DNA of 64,000 nt. Origin: Rhytidiadelphus loreus. Its lineage: Eukaryota > Streptophyta > Bryopsida > Hypnales > Hylocomiaceae. The position numbers and the translations under genes are program-made. Below are positions 24,375 to 38,200 of the stretch, in pieces (the stretch's first letter is position 1; the number at the start of each line of letters is the position of its first letter). The notes below the pieces were generated by a model. The model had not been told where the DNA came from and did no database searches. It saw nothing but the letters and a program-made list of their open reading frames with translations. Location: positions 24,304,001 through 24,368,000 of the forward strand of contig OX344764.1 in assembly GCA_947034895.1 (NCBI GenBank), given 5' to 3'.

Positions 24375-25299
24375 CCCTTAAAGGACCGTCACTATACTTT
24401 CACCAAAAACTCTCCAAAACTGCCATTTCTAGTACAAGTACCAAAATTTTGAAAAAAAACTTTTTTTGACATATCTAACCATAGGATCTTGTATTATATA
24501 GTATAAAGAACATGTGGTAAAAATTTCAGACATTTCCACCGGGTGAATTGCAAGATATAAGCATTCAATTTAACTAAAATCATTTTTTTTACCCTGCGAA
24601 AAGCAGGGCAGCTGCACTTCACAAGCTCACATTTTTATGAAAAAATGACCTAAATGGTGGTGCTTCTTTGGATTTGTTTTTCTAGACAAGTTGTCCACAT
24701 GCTTGAAAAATTTCAGATCATTTGGAATAGTACAACATATAGGAAAAAAATAGTAAGTAGGTAGTAGTAGAGAATGATTAAAAATACTAAATTATTTACA
24801 ATTTAAATATGGAGTTAAAAATTTCCAATCCCAATGGTCTAAATGTTTTAATAATGTATCTACATCCTATGATTTAATTTTTGTCCAAAAATATTGAAAA
24901 TTGGGTAAGATAAAGGGTTTCAAAGTTTATTTTAGAGTAGGAAATCCAAAACTGCCCGCAAACAAAAAATCCTCATAACTTTTGACTCATTGATCAAAAT
25001 GGAATGATTCAAAGCTTTTTGTGTATATAAAACTCTAGAAAATCAATTCCAAATTTTTGTTTCTGAAAAAAGTGACTTTTTTTGATCTGCCCGAACTGCC
25101 CGCTTGGAAAAAAAGGTAACATATTAGGCTATAACTTTTGACTCGTATTTCCAAATGTCATGAAATTTGGTGCACATGAAAGATCTTCCTCGCCCCCACA
25201 TTCTATTAAAATTTCAGCCCCAAATATGAAAATCTCCGCTTGTAGGTACCTGCCCAAAAAATTTATACAGCCAAAAAACACAGTCCGGTCCTTTAGGGG
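24375..25299. mobile_element. TTAA-flanked element, 0.92 kb family (copy 1)
   Basis: It begins CCCTTAAAGGACCG and ends CGGTCCTTTAGGGG, with TTAA on both sides (24371-24374 and 25300-25303). The 925 bp interior is non-coding; it starts with a CCAAAACTGCCATTTCTAG-type block and contains CATAACTTTTGACTCATTG. Similar length, ends and interior recur at 44826-45758, 48597-49515 and 48476-50304. The TTAA target site with CCC-starting ends is typical of piggyBac-type transposons; no transposase is present, so the class is inferred. Confidence 0.82.
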
Positions 25300-25437
25300 T
25301 TAATAAGATCCCCCAAAATTAAGATTTTAATAATAATAATATGCTCAATTGTAAGTAGTGTTGATTACCTTACCTCACTCCTCTAACTTATGTCCTTGCC
25401 ACACAAACTAGTTTGATTTTTGACCCAAACCATTTAA

Positions 25438-26212
25438 CCCCTTAGCACCCCAATGTCCCAATTTTTAGCAATGAATACAAAGATTTCATTCACTTTTTTT
25501 ACCACAAAACTTCTAATTCATCTAAACCAACACTTGACTTTCAAAAAATTAGGGCAACTTTGTATCAGAGCCCACTTCCACTAAGTTGACCCAACTTACA
25601 AACCTAGGGCCAGTTCAAATTGCACCCATTTGCAAAAAATGAATCAAGGATACATGTCTATCCAATTTTTAACACTTAGGTTCAGTTTTTTGAAGCCAAA
25701 ACACCACTTTACAAACAACAATGTGATATTAAAAAAAATTGGTCCAACTTTCAATATAAAGCTTTTAAATCCAATTGATGACCTAATTTAAGAATCTAGA
25801 TACTCTTATTGGTTGATTTTAGTGGTTTTGAAATTGGGCCAACTACTAGACCCTAATTTAACCCTTAAACGTTGACATGGACGTTTGGCATTTGATGGAT
25901 GACATGAAATCCTTTTAGTAGGACAGAGGTGAAACTATTCATCCTTAGAATTTTGTTGTGAAAATGGGAGGTCTTCTATAGTAGTTTGACTTCTAGTGAA
26001 TGCTTTTGCTATTTCTGAAGTCAATGACTCACACGGTAATGAAAAGAGATGATTTCCAAGGTCACCCCTTTGTCCTCTAAGGATTAAAGTGAGACTTACA
26101 TTTTGTTGTATGATGAAGTTGATGAAATGGAGATAAAGAATATTTATATTTTATAAAGATACAAGCCAAAATATGCCAAAATTCAAGAAAGAATTCCGGA
26201 GCTTTTAAGGGG
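25438..26212. mobile_element. TTAA-type element, different interior
   Basis: Ends CCCCTTA (left, preceded by TTAA) and TAAGGGG (right, followed by TTAG) define a 775 bp segment. The interior differs from the 0.92 kb family, but the right subterminal ATATGCCAAAATTCAAGAAA resembles the small elements near 10180 and 41920. The short inverted repeats and imperfect flank make this less certain. Confidence 0.55.
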
Positions 26213-26723
26213 TTAGGCGTGAAAGCGGGTGATCTCCCAATCCAGGTGTGAAAAGGGTTTCTCCTTCCCCTCTAGCCCTGAATCAGCTCTGTCCTTGCCA
26301 GGCCGCCCGGGCAGTCCAGCCAAACTGTCCGGAAGACTGCGACGTACAGAGTCGAAGAAGCCGAGCAGGCCCGGCCTCACCGCGCTTCCTTCGTTTCGTC
26401 CCGTTCGTCCCGGCGCTGCCCTCAATCACTCGCATGGACACAATCCCAGCTGCTGACAAATTCTTCTTCCGTTCACGCGCTCACTTGGACGCCAACCTTT
26501 CCAGTTGCCACTTTCTTCGCTTCTCCTCGGCACCCCAACCGACGACGATGGCGCCATTACGATCGCGCTTGGGCTGTGGCGGATGAGAGAGTAGAACCGA
26601 TCGAAAACCGATCGAAACCGCAGAGCGCAACCCCAACGGATTGGAGCTTGGAGCGATTGGAGCGATTGGAGCGTGGATCTTGGGTTTGGGGGAAACAGGG
26701 GATCAGCTGGAGAGATCTCTTTA
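26213..26723 (+). promoter_or_regulatory. Fimbrin promoter and 5' UTR, CpG-rich
   Basis: Composition becomes G+C-rich directly after the TTAA-type element ends at 26212. CG dinucleotides are frequent, and a short tandem of GGAGCGATT units lies at about 26643-26668. The coding ATG is at 26724. Open frames here on both strands reflect composition only. Confidence 0.55.
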
Positions 26724-29700
26724 ATGGCGGGGAATGGGGGAGACATGGAGGAGTCCGTCGTGGTTGTGGACGATGAGGCGCTGCGAAAGGCTTATTCGCA
26801 GAGCGAGCTTCGGTATCTCAAGACCCAAGTGAGTGATTTGGGTGGGGGGAGGATGGATTTGGTGGGTTTGTGGTTGGTTGGTTGGGGGGTCGATTGGGGT
26901 GGTTGGGGGTGGTTGGGGGTGGTTGGGGGGAAATTGGGGATTTGGGTTGGAGTGATAGTTGTGTTTTTCGATTGGGTTACGTGAATTGCAGGCGATTGGA
27001 AGGTTTGGTGGTGTCGGGTTTCGATTGAAAGGGTGATCAGGAGCTGGGTGGAACTTTGTTGCTGTTGGTTGCGAGGTGGTTGGAAGGTTGTTTGCTGTAT
27101 TGGGTTGCTGTGGTGGATTTCATGGGAAGGAAGATAGGGATTAGGTCTATTGGAGGAGAAATGGATGCGAAATCGATGAGAATTAGAATGCTGGAGGGAC
27201 TTTTGAGTGGAGGGGTGGGAGGAAAGTTGGTTTTGGGCTTTTGTGAAAATTAAGTCTCGAGAGATTGGGTGTCTTTGGATGGAAATATTGAAGAAAGAGG
27301 TGATAGGTTTTACAATTTTGAGTTAGGGCTTCGCTATTCCCTAGAGTCTCTCTTGATGCACTGATGGAAGAAATCATCCATCACTGTTTGGAAAAGGAAA
27401 TTTGGGTGCTTGGAATAGGGTATTGAATGGGCGGCCGAATCCGTGAAAATCATACTGGCATTGTCTTCTTCTCGAAGATTTTCAGTTTGCTTGCCTGATA
27501 AAGGAGGAAATGTGGGATAGTTGCTGCTCGGGGCACACCACCCCGTGAAATGTACACCTCTGGTACATCACTGGGTGTCTCTTGATTAGCCCTCCATTCG
27601 GCAATGCTTTAGCAAGAGGTGTCTTGATGTCATTGCTGCTTGAGCTCCGTCGCATTGGAAAATTCATCGGTCTCTTATCAACCCTAAGCAGACCCTGGTT
27701 CTTATCGACTTGTGGACTGATTTTGGAGCCTTTTGGAAATCATATTCTGTCGTTGGGCTCGTATGTATGTAACGGTGGGAAGGATATTCTTTATGTGGAA
27801 TAAGCTTTTTTCTTATCCAGTTTTCTCGTTCTCTGTCACGCAGTTCGACCTAATGAACACTGGGAAGACAGGAGTGGTTACTGTGAGCGAGTTGCACGCA
27901 GCATTGAAAGTGGTGAAGACGAACCAGACTGTGACAATTAAAGAGGTGGAAGAGATTATTACCAGGCATGACGCGAAGAAACAAGGTGGACTTGACTTCG
28001 AAGATTTTTTACGAGTATTTTCTCGGTCCCTGCTCTTTTTGACTTACTTCTGTACTCATTTTTGAAAGCTCAGCGTGTGGAACAGAGACCAAGCTTTTGA
28101 TGGTGGCGATTTTGTTTACCCGACATTGCATTATTTGGATGCAGATGCAGTTGGAGTTGAGGAAGGCAGGACGAGGGTTCAGGCAGAGTCCAGCAAAAGC
28201 AGATTCGTCGTTTTTGACAAGTACAGCTACCACCTTGGTCCATACTATCAGTGACTCTGAGAAGAAAGCGTACGTGGACCATATCAACATGTACCTGGAG
28301 AAGGATGCTTCGCTTCAACATGTTTTACCTATTGACTCGGCAACAAATCAGTTGTTTGACTTGATCAAGGATGGCATACTTCTTAGGTATGTAGACTTCG
28401 CTTGCGTGCTTTGAACCGAGGCTGAACGTGTTTTGCTTGGAATACAAATGGGAATCAGGCATTTACTTTACTCTGGTAGTGTATTATATTGCACTTGTTT
28501 TATATTGTTGGGACATGAGAGTCAAGGTCTCGCACCTCTATAATGGGTTCTCTTTTGTCTAGATTTGCTTGATATGGGAAATTCATTTGCTAGGGAAGTA
28601 ACGTGAAAGAATTGTTGAGTTTTTGTTTCCGTGCACAAATTCAGAAAAGGTCACTATTAGCGTTGAAGTTGATCATTTCTCCTACATTTTTGTGGCACTG
28701 GGATGAGAATGCAGTAATTTGTTTTACCGTCTATGAATTTTGCTGAAATTTTTTCTTAATCGTGCAGCAAACTGGTCAACGTGGCGGTTCCTGGCACAAT
28801 CGATGAGAGAGCGATTAACATGAAAGAGAAGTTGAACCCGTGGGAGCGAATTGAGAATCACACTCTTTTTCTCAACTCGGCCAAAGCGATTGGTTGCTCT
28901 GTGGTCAACATTGGCACTGAAGACTTGACTTTTGGGAGGGTAATGAGAAATGATCTACTTTGTTATGGATTGATGTATTAAGTTATCATTTTTGCGTTGT
29001 TGATTGTTAAGGGATAGTGGTACTTGTTATTGTTATGAATTTGCGCTCGAATCTCATCAGCCGATTCTGTGGGTGGGTGCAGCCGCATTTGGTGCTTGGT
29101 CTCATCAGTCAAATTGTGAAGGTATGTGCTACTCTTTAATTACCTGCATTGTAAGTTTGTCAGAGGGCGCTTGGGTGGAAACGTCACCTCTGGATTTTTG
29201 TGTAGGCTTGATCATTGAAAAATCATTGTACATAAGTCTTCCGTTGGCTTGAGTAGGCGTCAATTGCTTAGTGTTCTTATTGCGTCACGATTCTGTGTTT
29301 TAGGGTGTTCTAACAAAGCCGTCATATTGGAGGGGTGCCTGTCTGGCCTTCAGGACGAATATTTTTTAACCGTATGAAATAGTGGTTAAGCCGTTTATGT
29401 CTTTGTGCAATCAGATACAACTACTGTCGACAGTGAATCTAAAGCACACTCCAGAGCTTGCGGAGTTGCTTGACGAAACTGAGGTCCGCATGCTACCTGT
29501 TTTCATTCTATCAGTCCAAATTGCTATGCTTTGGAACTTGTTACCACGACCGTTGTATTTACGACCGGCATTTAACGTGGAACTAAGCTGCTTATGTTTT
29601 GCATTTTGAGCATGGTAACAGGAATTCGAGGATTTATGGAGCATGCCAGCGGAGAAAATATTGCTGCGGTGGATGAATTTTCATTTGAAGAAAGCAGGCC

Positions 29701-32422
29701 ATAAGAAGACTGTGTCAAATTTCTCCTCTGATGTTAGGGTGAGTCTTTGAACTTAGGCTGGAGATTGGAATTTGCGCTAATTAATAAATTCAAATAACGT
29801 GTTAAGCTACTTATGCTTCTTTATGGTCACCTTTTATGATTGATGTATTTTCTTTACTTTCATTGACAAAACCCTGTTTCTCAATGGATTGACACATGTG
29901 AGAATTGCTCTATTCAGGATGGTTCAGCATATGCTCTTCTTTTGAACCGGCTGGCTCCAGAGTCTTGTTCGTTGGAACCTCTGCATATTGAAGATCGTTT
30001 TGAGCGAGCCAAAGCCGTGCTTGCACAAGCTGACCGCATCAATTGCCGAAAGTACCTCACTCCAAAAGATTTGGTTGAGGGCTCACCAAATCTCAACCTC
30101 GCTTTTGTGGCTCACCTATTCCACACAAGGTTTGTTCTTCTATCTGCACGTTTCAACTTCTATCTAGAAGTCCCATTTAGTGATCCTGAAACTTATGCAA
30201 GGGATTGATGGTTATAATTGGAGATTACAGTCAGATTTTCTGATGGATATTTTAATTTGATTATGCCAGGAACGGGTTGACACAAGACCCTTCAAATAAC
30301 GATTATGCTGAACTGCTTCATGATGATGAGTACAATGAAGCGTCAAGAGAGGAGCGTATGTACAGGGCGTGGATCAACAGTCAGGGCACTGACACATTTG
30401 TCACGTCCCTTTTTGAGGACGTTCGAGATGGGTATGTCGTTTTCATGAGTGCTGCTTGTATGTGGAAAGCACTGAACATGAAAATGCTAAGTCCAGATGC
30501 GTCTTTCACAATCTTTGTAAATGTTCATATAGCAAGACTGGTTGACATGTGGTGTTGATGCTGTGTTGGATTAGATTGCAATCATATGGAGCATATTTGT
30601 GGAATATTAGCACTTTTTGAGAAGCTTGGACACATTTTACTGCCTTTGCTTGTTCCATTCGGTTTTTAACGGATTTCTAAAGAGCTTGCAGTTTTATTGA
30701 AATCATCATTGGAGTGAAGTATTTTCTTTGAATCTCCATCATATATATGTGAAATGACATCAAAGGTATTCCGTTGCCTACAGGTGGTTATTGTTGGAGA
30801 CTTTGGATAAGGTTTCTCCAGGTTCAGTTTCATGGAAAAGCACAAGCAAACCACCACTAAAGTCACCCTTCAAGAAAGTAGAGAACTGCAATCAAGTGGT
30901 TGATATTGGGAAAAGGCTCAGCTTTTCGCTTGTTAATATTGCTGGATCGGACATTGTTCAAGGCAACAAAAAACTCATTTTAGGTATGCAATTGATATCC
31001 TGTGGCTCTTGGATCTGGTCAGGATATTTGTTATATGCCTCATAAAGATGACATTGTGCCTTGAGTTAATGGGTCTGCTTGTTGGACATGCTTGCAGCAT
31101 ATCTTTGGCAGTTGATGCGATTCAGCATGCTACAGCTACTGAAGGACCTGAGATTACATGGGAGAGAAGTATCTGATGCAGATATTATTCATTGGGCCAA
31201 TCTCAAGGTCAGAAATGCTGGTAAAACTACCCGAATGGAGACCTTCAAGGTAACATACACAAGTTTTCTGAAACCTAAGTTCGTCAGCATATCTTGTCCC
31301 TAGTATTGCTTTTATGTGCAACTTCTTGTATTGAGGATGAAAGCACTTGTACTTGCAGGATAAAAGTTTGTCATCTGGTCTATTTTTCCTGGATCTTCTG
31401 GGCGCAGTAGAGCCACGAGTAGTTAACTGGGATTTGGCGACCAGCGGAGTAACAGGTAAGTTTTAAATATGCTTAATAGGTCAGAATTTCAGTTCTTTGT
31501 GGAGGTTAAATTTTGCTTCGTAGCTCAAATTTAGATAGACACTAACAGCCTTGATGGCATCGTATTTCACGTAGTTGTGTTTATTTCAGTGGAGCTGAAA
31601 ACGCAGCTTTGGATTTGCTAGTCTTTTCATCATTTGTTTGAATTTTTGTTTGTTCGTTTTTGGTTTTTCAGCTATCAATTTACCGAGTGTTCTGCATATA
31701 ATGACAGGTGATGATAAGCGAGTCAATGCTACTTACGTTATCAGTATTGCTCGGAAATTGGGATGCTCGGTCTTCCTTTTGTGGGACGATATTGTGGAGG
31801 TGAGTTCCAAGTGTCTGAGTTTGGGTTCTTCTACATTACGATCCTCTCAACTCAATTTGATACTTCGGACTTAGGTTCCGGGACTTGTCTACCATGTATC
31901 CTCACGTTGCAGTCTATCGTAATCTTTTGACATACTCCTAAATTTTCTGAATGAAAAGCTTTAGCTGTCGTTGAAATGTGAGCTGTGTACTTCATTGCAT
32001 CGTGCATGTGACAATCAAATCACACATAAATTCTTTAAACATCTTGAAACGATTGCTTAGGATTCCGACTTTTCAACATCTCCCATCAGATCCAATTGGA
32101 TTACGCTGGGATTATTAACTCAGTTTGACATTAGAACCATATGAATCTAATGCTTACTAACTTTAACATTAAGAGCTTTGTCAATATAATTGTGGACGCT
32201 TCTTCTAATGCTTTTTTAATTTGGATTCTCGCCCCTCAGGTTCGGCCGAAAATGATTTTGACACTAACAGCAAGCATCATGCTGTGGAGTTTAGCCAACA
32301 AAATGATTACGAAGGCCGTGGACGCCAGTGCAGCAGCAGGGAAGTGGGCAGCAGCAGTCCAGAAGATTGATGCCACAAACAAGTTTGGCAAAGTTGGGGA
32401 TTCTGTGCCAACTGTCATCTAA
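26724..32422 (+). CDS. FIM: Fimbrin/plastin, four CH domains, actin bundler
   Basis: Fourteen exons join in frame into 670 residues: 26724-26828, 27844-28014, 28145-28386, 28768-28939, 29083-29121, 29415-29483, 29622-29738, 29918-30129, 30270-30431, 30784-30983, 31098-31249, 31359-31455, 31708-31799 and 32240-32422. Residues 1-92 are the degenerate EF-hand head ([17 protein letters not shown]) without a clear calcium loop, as in plant fimbrins. CH1 is about 130-243 ([29 protein letters not shown]), CH2 about 276-383 ([33 protein letters not shown]), CH3 about 398-508 ([30 protein letters not shown]) and CH4 about 518-625 ([29 protein letters not shown]). The tail ends VPTVI. Fimbrin cross-links actin filaments in the cytoplasm. 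The length fits the family (about 650-690) and no lesion is visible. Confidence 0.97.
26829..27843 (+). other. Fimbrin intron 1 with G-run cluster
   Basis: A 1,015 bp first intron. Its first 120 bases are G-rich on the sense strand, with four runs of at least four G at 26896-26930 separated by TGGTT, a strong G-quadruplex pattern. The rest shows no gene. Confidence 0.85.
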
Positions 32423-34740
32423 ATTGGTGGGTGGGGGAGATTGTTTATTTATCAATTATTCTCTTACATGTCTTGTAGGTAAAAACACACACAATAGGTC
32501 AGTTTATTTAGTGATGATGTTGGGGAGTTTCTCAAGGAGTGGACACCATTTGTACTTATCGATTTTACTTTAGAAGTCCACTGCTGTCTGTCTCCCCATT
32601 GAGTTGAACATACGATACAAACCATCCACTCCTTGCTGCTGATGTCGAGGCACATGTACGCACTGTGCCGTCTGAACTCCCTTTCTGAGGATTCATGTAA
32701 CTCTATCATGAAAAATGGAAATAATTGTCTGCTTCTGTGGGACAATGGACTACCTCATGTGAGGTTTTGAATTCTGTTGGGAACTTCTTAACAGGTGGTT
32801 GGGAATTTGAATTCTGTTGCTTGTTAGACTGGTCAATTTTATGTTTATGTTCTTAATGAGGATTCCAACGCGCCAAAATATGTGTTTTCTGAGACCTTCA
32901 AAGTTTTATTTGGAAATTTATGCTGGAAGAAGGTTCAAAGTTCCAGGAGAGGGGTGACAAAATATCAAAATTAGTTGGCAAAGGGTGATGAAGTTGCTAG
33001 ATGGAGGTGGGTTTAGCGAGTTTGTTTTACTTATTAACTATTGATATATTGTATTGTACACAATTACATATAAATAGCACTCTAATAATAGTAACCAGGC
33101 ACAATACCATACCTTCTTAGCAGCTTGGGTAGCTTTTTGCCTGATAATTAATTAAAGTGCAAAAAATAGTTAGGCAACCCAAAAATTAATATATTAAAAT
33201 TGGGCAATTTTAAAAATATGATTCAAATAAGTTAAGGTAGTCATCTAAGTTGATCTTAATACAATTTTTGGAAGGTGGTTGTTATTTTCATTTGAGGTGT
33301 CAATGTTTACCTAAACCCTTATTATAACCTCCAAACCCAAAATTCTCTACTTTGTGTATCAAGGGTTGTATATAAGAGATAAAGTTTTGTTTATGAAAGA
33401 TAATAGTTCTTTAGAATGGTCAAAATGGTGAGGCAAAAAGTTTTGCAATGTATGTTTACATTTATTGATAAAGAAGAAATGCAAGATTGTATGGATCAAT
33501 TTGAATTTCTATGAATTAGGCAAATATTGATCAATTGGATGTATGTGTAGTGAAGATGGTGCTTTTAGGTCAATATTGCATTTGATAATCCCTACCTTGT
33601 TGTACCTTTGTAGACCATTGAATTCAATGTTCCAACTTATTTTCCTTTTTTGATACACGATTTTGATTATTTAATAATAGAAAGGGACTAGCACTGTGAC
33701 TTCAAGAATGTTATAAACATCGAGATCATTACATAGTTGATAATTCATTTTTAGTAGTCTATTAAAGTAGCCATTTCTATTGATCTATTGACAATTAAGT
33801 ACTTTCAACCATTGCTTAAATTCATAATTATTTGCAATACAATTACAAACCACCAATATCTACATTATTGATTACAAATGCAACATCTGCAACTGCTTAT
33901 GTCACATTGTTCTCCACGTTGAATGTCATGTTTCCATCTATATTCATATTTGTTGCCATTGGAAAAAATTTGCAGACCATCAAAAGGCCAAAGGAAATCC
34001 ATTGAGTGTGTGTTCTTTTGAAGTGCCCCCTAAACCTAGTAGTGTATAAGTTGTTTCTATTTTGTAATTGGATAGAGCCAATAGGCCCCTCCTTTTTTTC
34101 AAGGGGTAATTGCAACTGCCAAAGCCTAGGCACACATAGAAAGTGCACATGTAAAAGGGATTGCCTCAAAAAGATAAGAATTCTTATGTTCATATGAAAA
34201 AGAAATCTTATAAGCTTTTAAAGTCTATATTTTTTTGAAACTAAAATGTCAGAGGAATGTAAAAAATATCACCTTTTTGAGTAGTGATATTTCCAAGTTG
34301 ATTGAAATTTCTTGAACAAATCAATATTTTGAATAATTTCAATTTGGTAGAAAATTTTGTTTTGGCATCATAGATATTTGAAATAGAGAATTCTTTGAAG
34401 GTAAGATATTCTAGAATGGATTTCTATATTGACCTATTGAATGAAGTTTGAAAATGAATGCCAAAATTTTAGGAAAATTATTTCTTACATATTATTTTTT
34501 GTGTGGTATAAAATGAAAAATTTAAGAACATTCACAAAAATACACCATACCTAATTGTATTTTTTGAAAAAAATATTTAATTTGGCACAGGAAGTAGACC
34601 CGTGCTAGTACACTGAAGTATCCATGGTTTGTGTAAAGCTCTATTTATTGGTAAGTCTAAATTTCGGTATGACTGCCCAGAAAACATTCCCAAAAGCTGC
34701 TCCAAAAGCTGCCCGGAAAGCTGCCCTAGTTTTCAAATAA
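32423..34740. other. Intergenic between fimbrin and CDT2
   Basis: Fimbrin 3' UTR, then AT-rich DNA. No open frame with a known domain. Short weak matches to dispersed repeat A (TTCCAACGCGCCAAA near 32863; TGAAGATGGTG near 33552) suggest old repeat copies. Confidence 0.5.
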
Positions 34741-35214
34741 TCGTTCGGGATGACGTCACGGGGCATTCCCGCCTCATTCGCGCGGGAATTCCTGCTGCCA
34801 CTAGTTAGGGTTCAATTCAAGTCCTTTCCCGCCAATATATTCCCGTAGAGTTTAACGGAACTAAATCCTAGCAATCGTTAAGCTTTCACTGTCGATAGAT
34901 CTTTGTATTGTGCTAGTGATGGTGATGCAATTGCGGTAGAGAAACAGAGGCAAACTGAGAGAGACCGAGAGATTCCGATTTTCGAAGCTCATCAAGCCCG
35001 TTGGACTGAGCTCGCACTGTGAATAGAGATTTTCTCGCGGAGAAGAAATTGTCAAGAAACGCTTCGATCGGTGCCCTGGAGGAAGTGTTTTCCCGCAGAT
35101 TCTCGATTTTGTATGACAGATTTCTATGCATTGTGCAATTTGGCTATGATAGCGGTGTTCTCGTGTTACTGTTGATTGTATAGTTTTGGAGTTGTAATTA
35201 GACTCGGCGGGATC
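34741..35214 (+). promoter_or_regulatory. CDT2 promoter with E2F-like and ACGT sites
   Basis: TTTCCCGCC at 34825-34833 matches the canonical E2F site. ATTCCCGCC lies at 34765-34773, and TTCGCGCGGGAATT at 34777-34790 is an overlapping E2F-like site in inverse orientation. A perfect TGACGTCA palindrome (bZIP/CRE type) lies at 34751-34758. All are about 380-465 bp upstream of the ATG at 35215. E2F control would fit a DNA-replication licensing gene; this is inference from motifs. Confidence 0.6.
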
Positions 35215-38200
35215 ATGGCGAGTCCTTTCCAAAATGACTCACTCTTTCACGCTCTGTCAATGCGAGAAGTGCGTCCTTGCAAAGGTACTTCGACTTTCTC
35301 AAATTTCGCTTGCCTGTAAAAGAGTCTTCCACTCTATGTGGAAAGTTCAATAATAAAGAGAAATGCGTACACAATGCAGTGCCTACAATAACTGTAAGGT
35401 AGTCCGTTAGGAGTCTGAGGTAGTTCTGATCTTGACTACGAATTACTTATTTGCGTTGGAGTTTAGACTACTGATGAGTTGGCGTGACAATTGAACGTGT
35501 GCAGTGAGAGGGAGGCCGAGCATGGGAGGTTTATCTTCAGAAGGAGGATCTTCAGGTTCAGGTGTACTGTCTGTGGAGTCTAATGGAGTTCCAGCTCCAC
35601 CGCTTGCGGTCGCTTATGGCAAGGTATTCCAAGATTTCAACTGCACATCCTCGACTGTGAGGATTTTGTGTAGGATTTGAGAAATGGCTATCACTATTTA
35701 TTGGATGCCTTTATGTATATGTATGAAAATGTTCTATTTCCCGATATAGCACGTTAATTATTATGTTGCAGAATCTTCTACCAGATGTACATTGGGATGC
35801 GATAAGGCTTTGTACACTTTGACTACGTTGGAAAAGCTTTTTATGGAACATTTTCATTTACAATAAGCGGTTGGATATGAAAATATGTAGCCTTTGTAAA
35901 TAAATAGGATTTGGTTAAAAAAATTGCGGGATTAATTACCGTTAGCAAGTGTCATTTCGGGGACGGTGAAATTACTGATTTGTTATTGATCTAATAAGGC
36001 AAGTAATCATTATGAGTGAGCTAAGACAGCTAATATGAAATCCTGTAGTTGACAATTCTCACCATCTTTGAATGAAATAATTGGTTTATTAATTTAGATG
36101 ATCATATTTGTAAGACTATTTGCCAGGTTGATTAAAGATTTGAAGTGTCATGCTGAAATCATAACTTTTGATCATGATTGTCGGGGTTTAGTATTCCAAT
36201 ATTGGAAACAAGCTTTAATTTGTTGCCTTCACAAAACGTGTTTGTTTGGGTGCGAGTTGTGTTCTAGATATGATAAGATTGTCATTTATGCAGAAAAAAG
36301 GAGACGGGCACCTACTCGCAGTGGCTGATGAAGAGGGCTATGTCAGCATCTATAACACTCGCCTTGCACTACCAACCTTCATGACAACACAGTTTAATAC
36401 AGGTACGTAGGAAGTCCTATTCACTGAAACTTCTCTTTCTGTATACGAGAACGCTTGTACTTCTCCGTATACCAGCTGATTCGTTTGTCTTCTCAGCCGC
36501 TACTCTCTGTCCAATATCGATTTAGTATGGCTAACTGGGCTGACTATGCTCACAGAAAAAAGCAGATGGAAGTCATGGGTGGCGCACAGCAACGCCATTT
36601 TTGATGTCTGCTGGATACAGGTATGCAACAGCAACCAGCAGACCATGTAAATGCCAGTTATTTGTGCCTAAGTTTTATGGTTGCGTCCACAACAGTAGTA
36701 GAAAATCCAACCACTTTGAGCTGATTCAGAAGCGTAGCTGCTTTGTAACAGTAGGTTGAAGACTTCATTGAATGGTATTACAATGGGTAGGGTTCAATTC
36801 AGTCAAGTTTTCTAGAATGCCTCCGATAATTTTGGGTATGAAACTTTTCGTAGCGAATTGGGATGCCGGCTCTTTTTGCCCCCACCCATTTTAATACCAA
36901 GCGTTGACCCGTTTCTGTGTAGGATGATACACGTATGCTGACGGCGTCGGGAGATCAGACGGTAAGATATTCTTTAAGCCGCAGTGACCTGTGCGCTGGT
37001 TAGGATACAGTACATTTAGATGTACGAAGTTCTGTCTTGTGATCCAGAATTATTGACTATGGTTTCAATGCAATTGACGAATATTCTGCCCCCTGTAGAT
37101 TCGACTCTGGGATGTAGAATCGCATGCGGCTTTGGGAGTGATGAGGGGCCACTGTGGGAGCGTCAAATCGTTGTGCGCGCATCCTTCTAACGGAGGTACT
37201 TTCGTAACGTTCCAGTTCTGACTATGTATACGAGTAATTCAGTTGTTTCTTGATTTATTTATCTAAATGTGGTAATGTGATTCACTGCACTAGCGGAGAA
37301 CCCCCTGTCTGGATTTACCTAGAAAACTTCATCGCTTTGCAATTTTGCAAGTCATGTTAAAAATCGCCTTATCTGGAATACGTCTGTAGGTTTTGTACTA
37401 GAGTTGATCGACGAATATAGAATGATCCTTTTGTAGCGAATCCCAATTATGAAAGGCACCGGTGCACTATATGAGTGAGTTTCTTTCCTAAGTGGGTGAA
37501 GCTCTGCAGCTGATTACACCTCGTCTGTACTGCAGAACTTTTTGCCTCTGGGTCTAGGGATGGGAGTGTTGCACTCTGGGACCTGCGTACTTCAACTTCG
37601 AATGAACCGAGCTTCAGGTTGGACTATTACGATACGAATAAAAGTTGCCCATCTATTTGATCCTCTTATCCCATTCTGCTCTGTTTTGGCTTCTTGAAGT
37701 AATTGACATCTGGAGTTTTGTACATCTTATCTGATGGATGTGGTCTTAGTATGTAAGTGACGTGATGTTCGGTACTTATGCTACTATTCTGATGATGACA
37801 GACCAGTGTCATGCATGAAGGATACCCATGTTGCTCCAAGGTGCAAGAACGTTCGGCGAAGGAAGGTATGTATTCCTTAAATTGTTCTGATTCCGAGTGC
37901 CCAAATTGGGATATTTAAGTGTACAGATCTCTAGAAGTGAAGACTGATGTACATTTTAGGTTTTATGTAGGCGTCTGGAAATTGCCAATCTCTTGATATT
38001 TATCCATTTCAACGAATTTGATGATGCGTTGTGTTCAACACTGTCTAATACACAGGTCAATGCATCTTTTTGGCATGATACTGCTTCTCGGTGCACTCAA
38101 TTAATATGTTGTTGCGGCAGGGAGAAACTCATAGTGTTACTGCCGTGCTGTATCAACAAGATGAACGCATCCTGGCTACTTCGGGTGCAGCAGATGGGTC

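Noticed and set aside
34861..35232. Minus-strand frame of 123 codons over the CDT2 5' region
   Set aside because: It overlaps the CDT2 start exon and 5' UTR and resembles no protein family.
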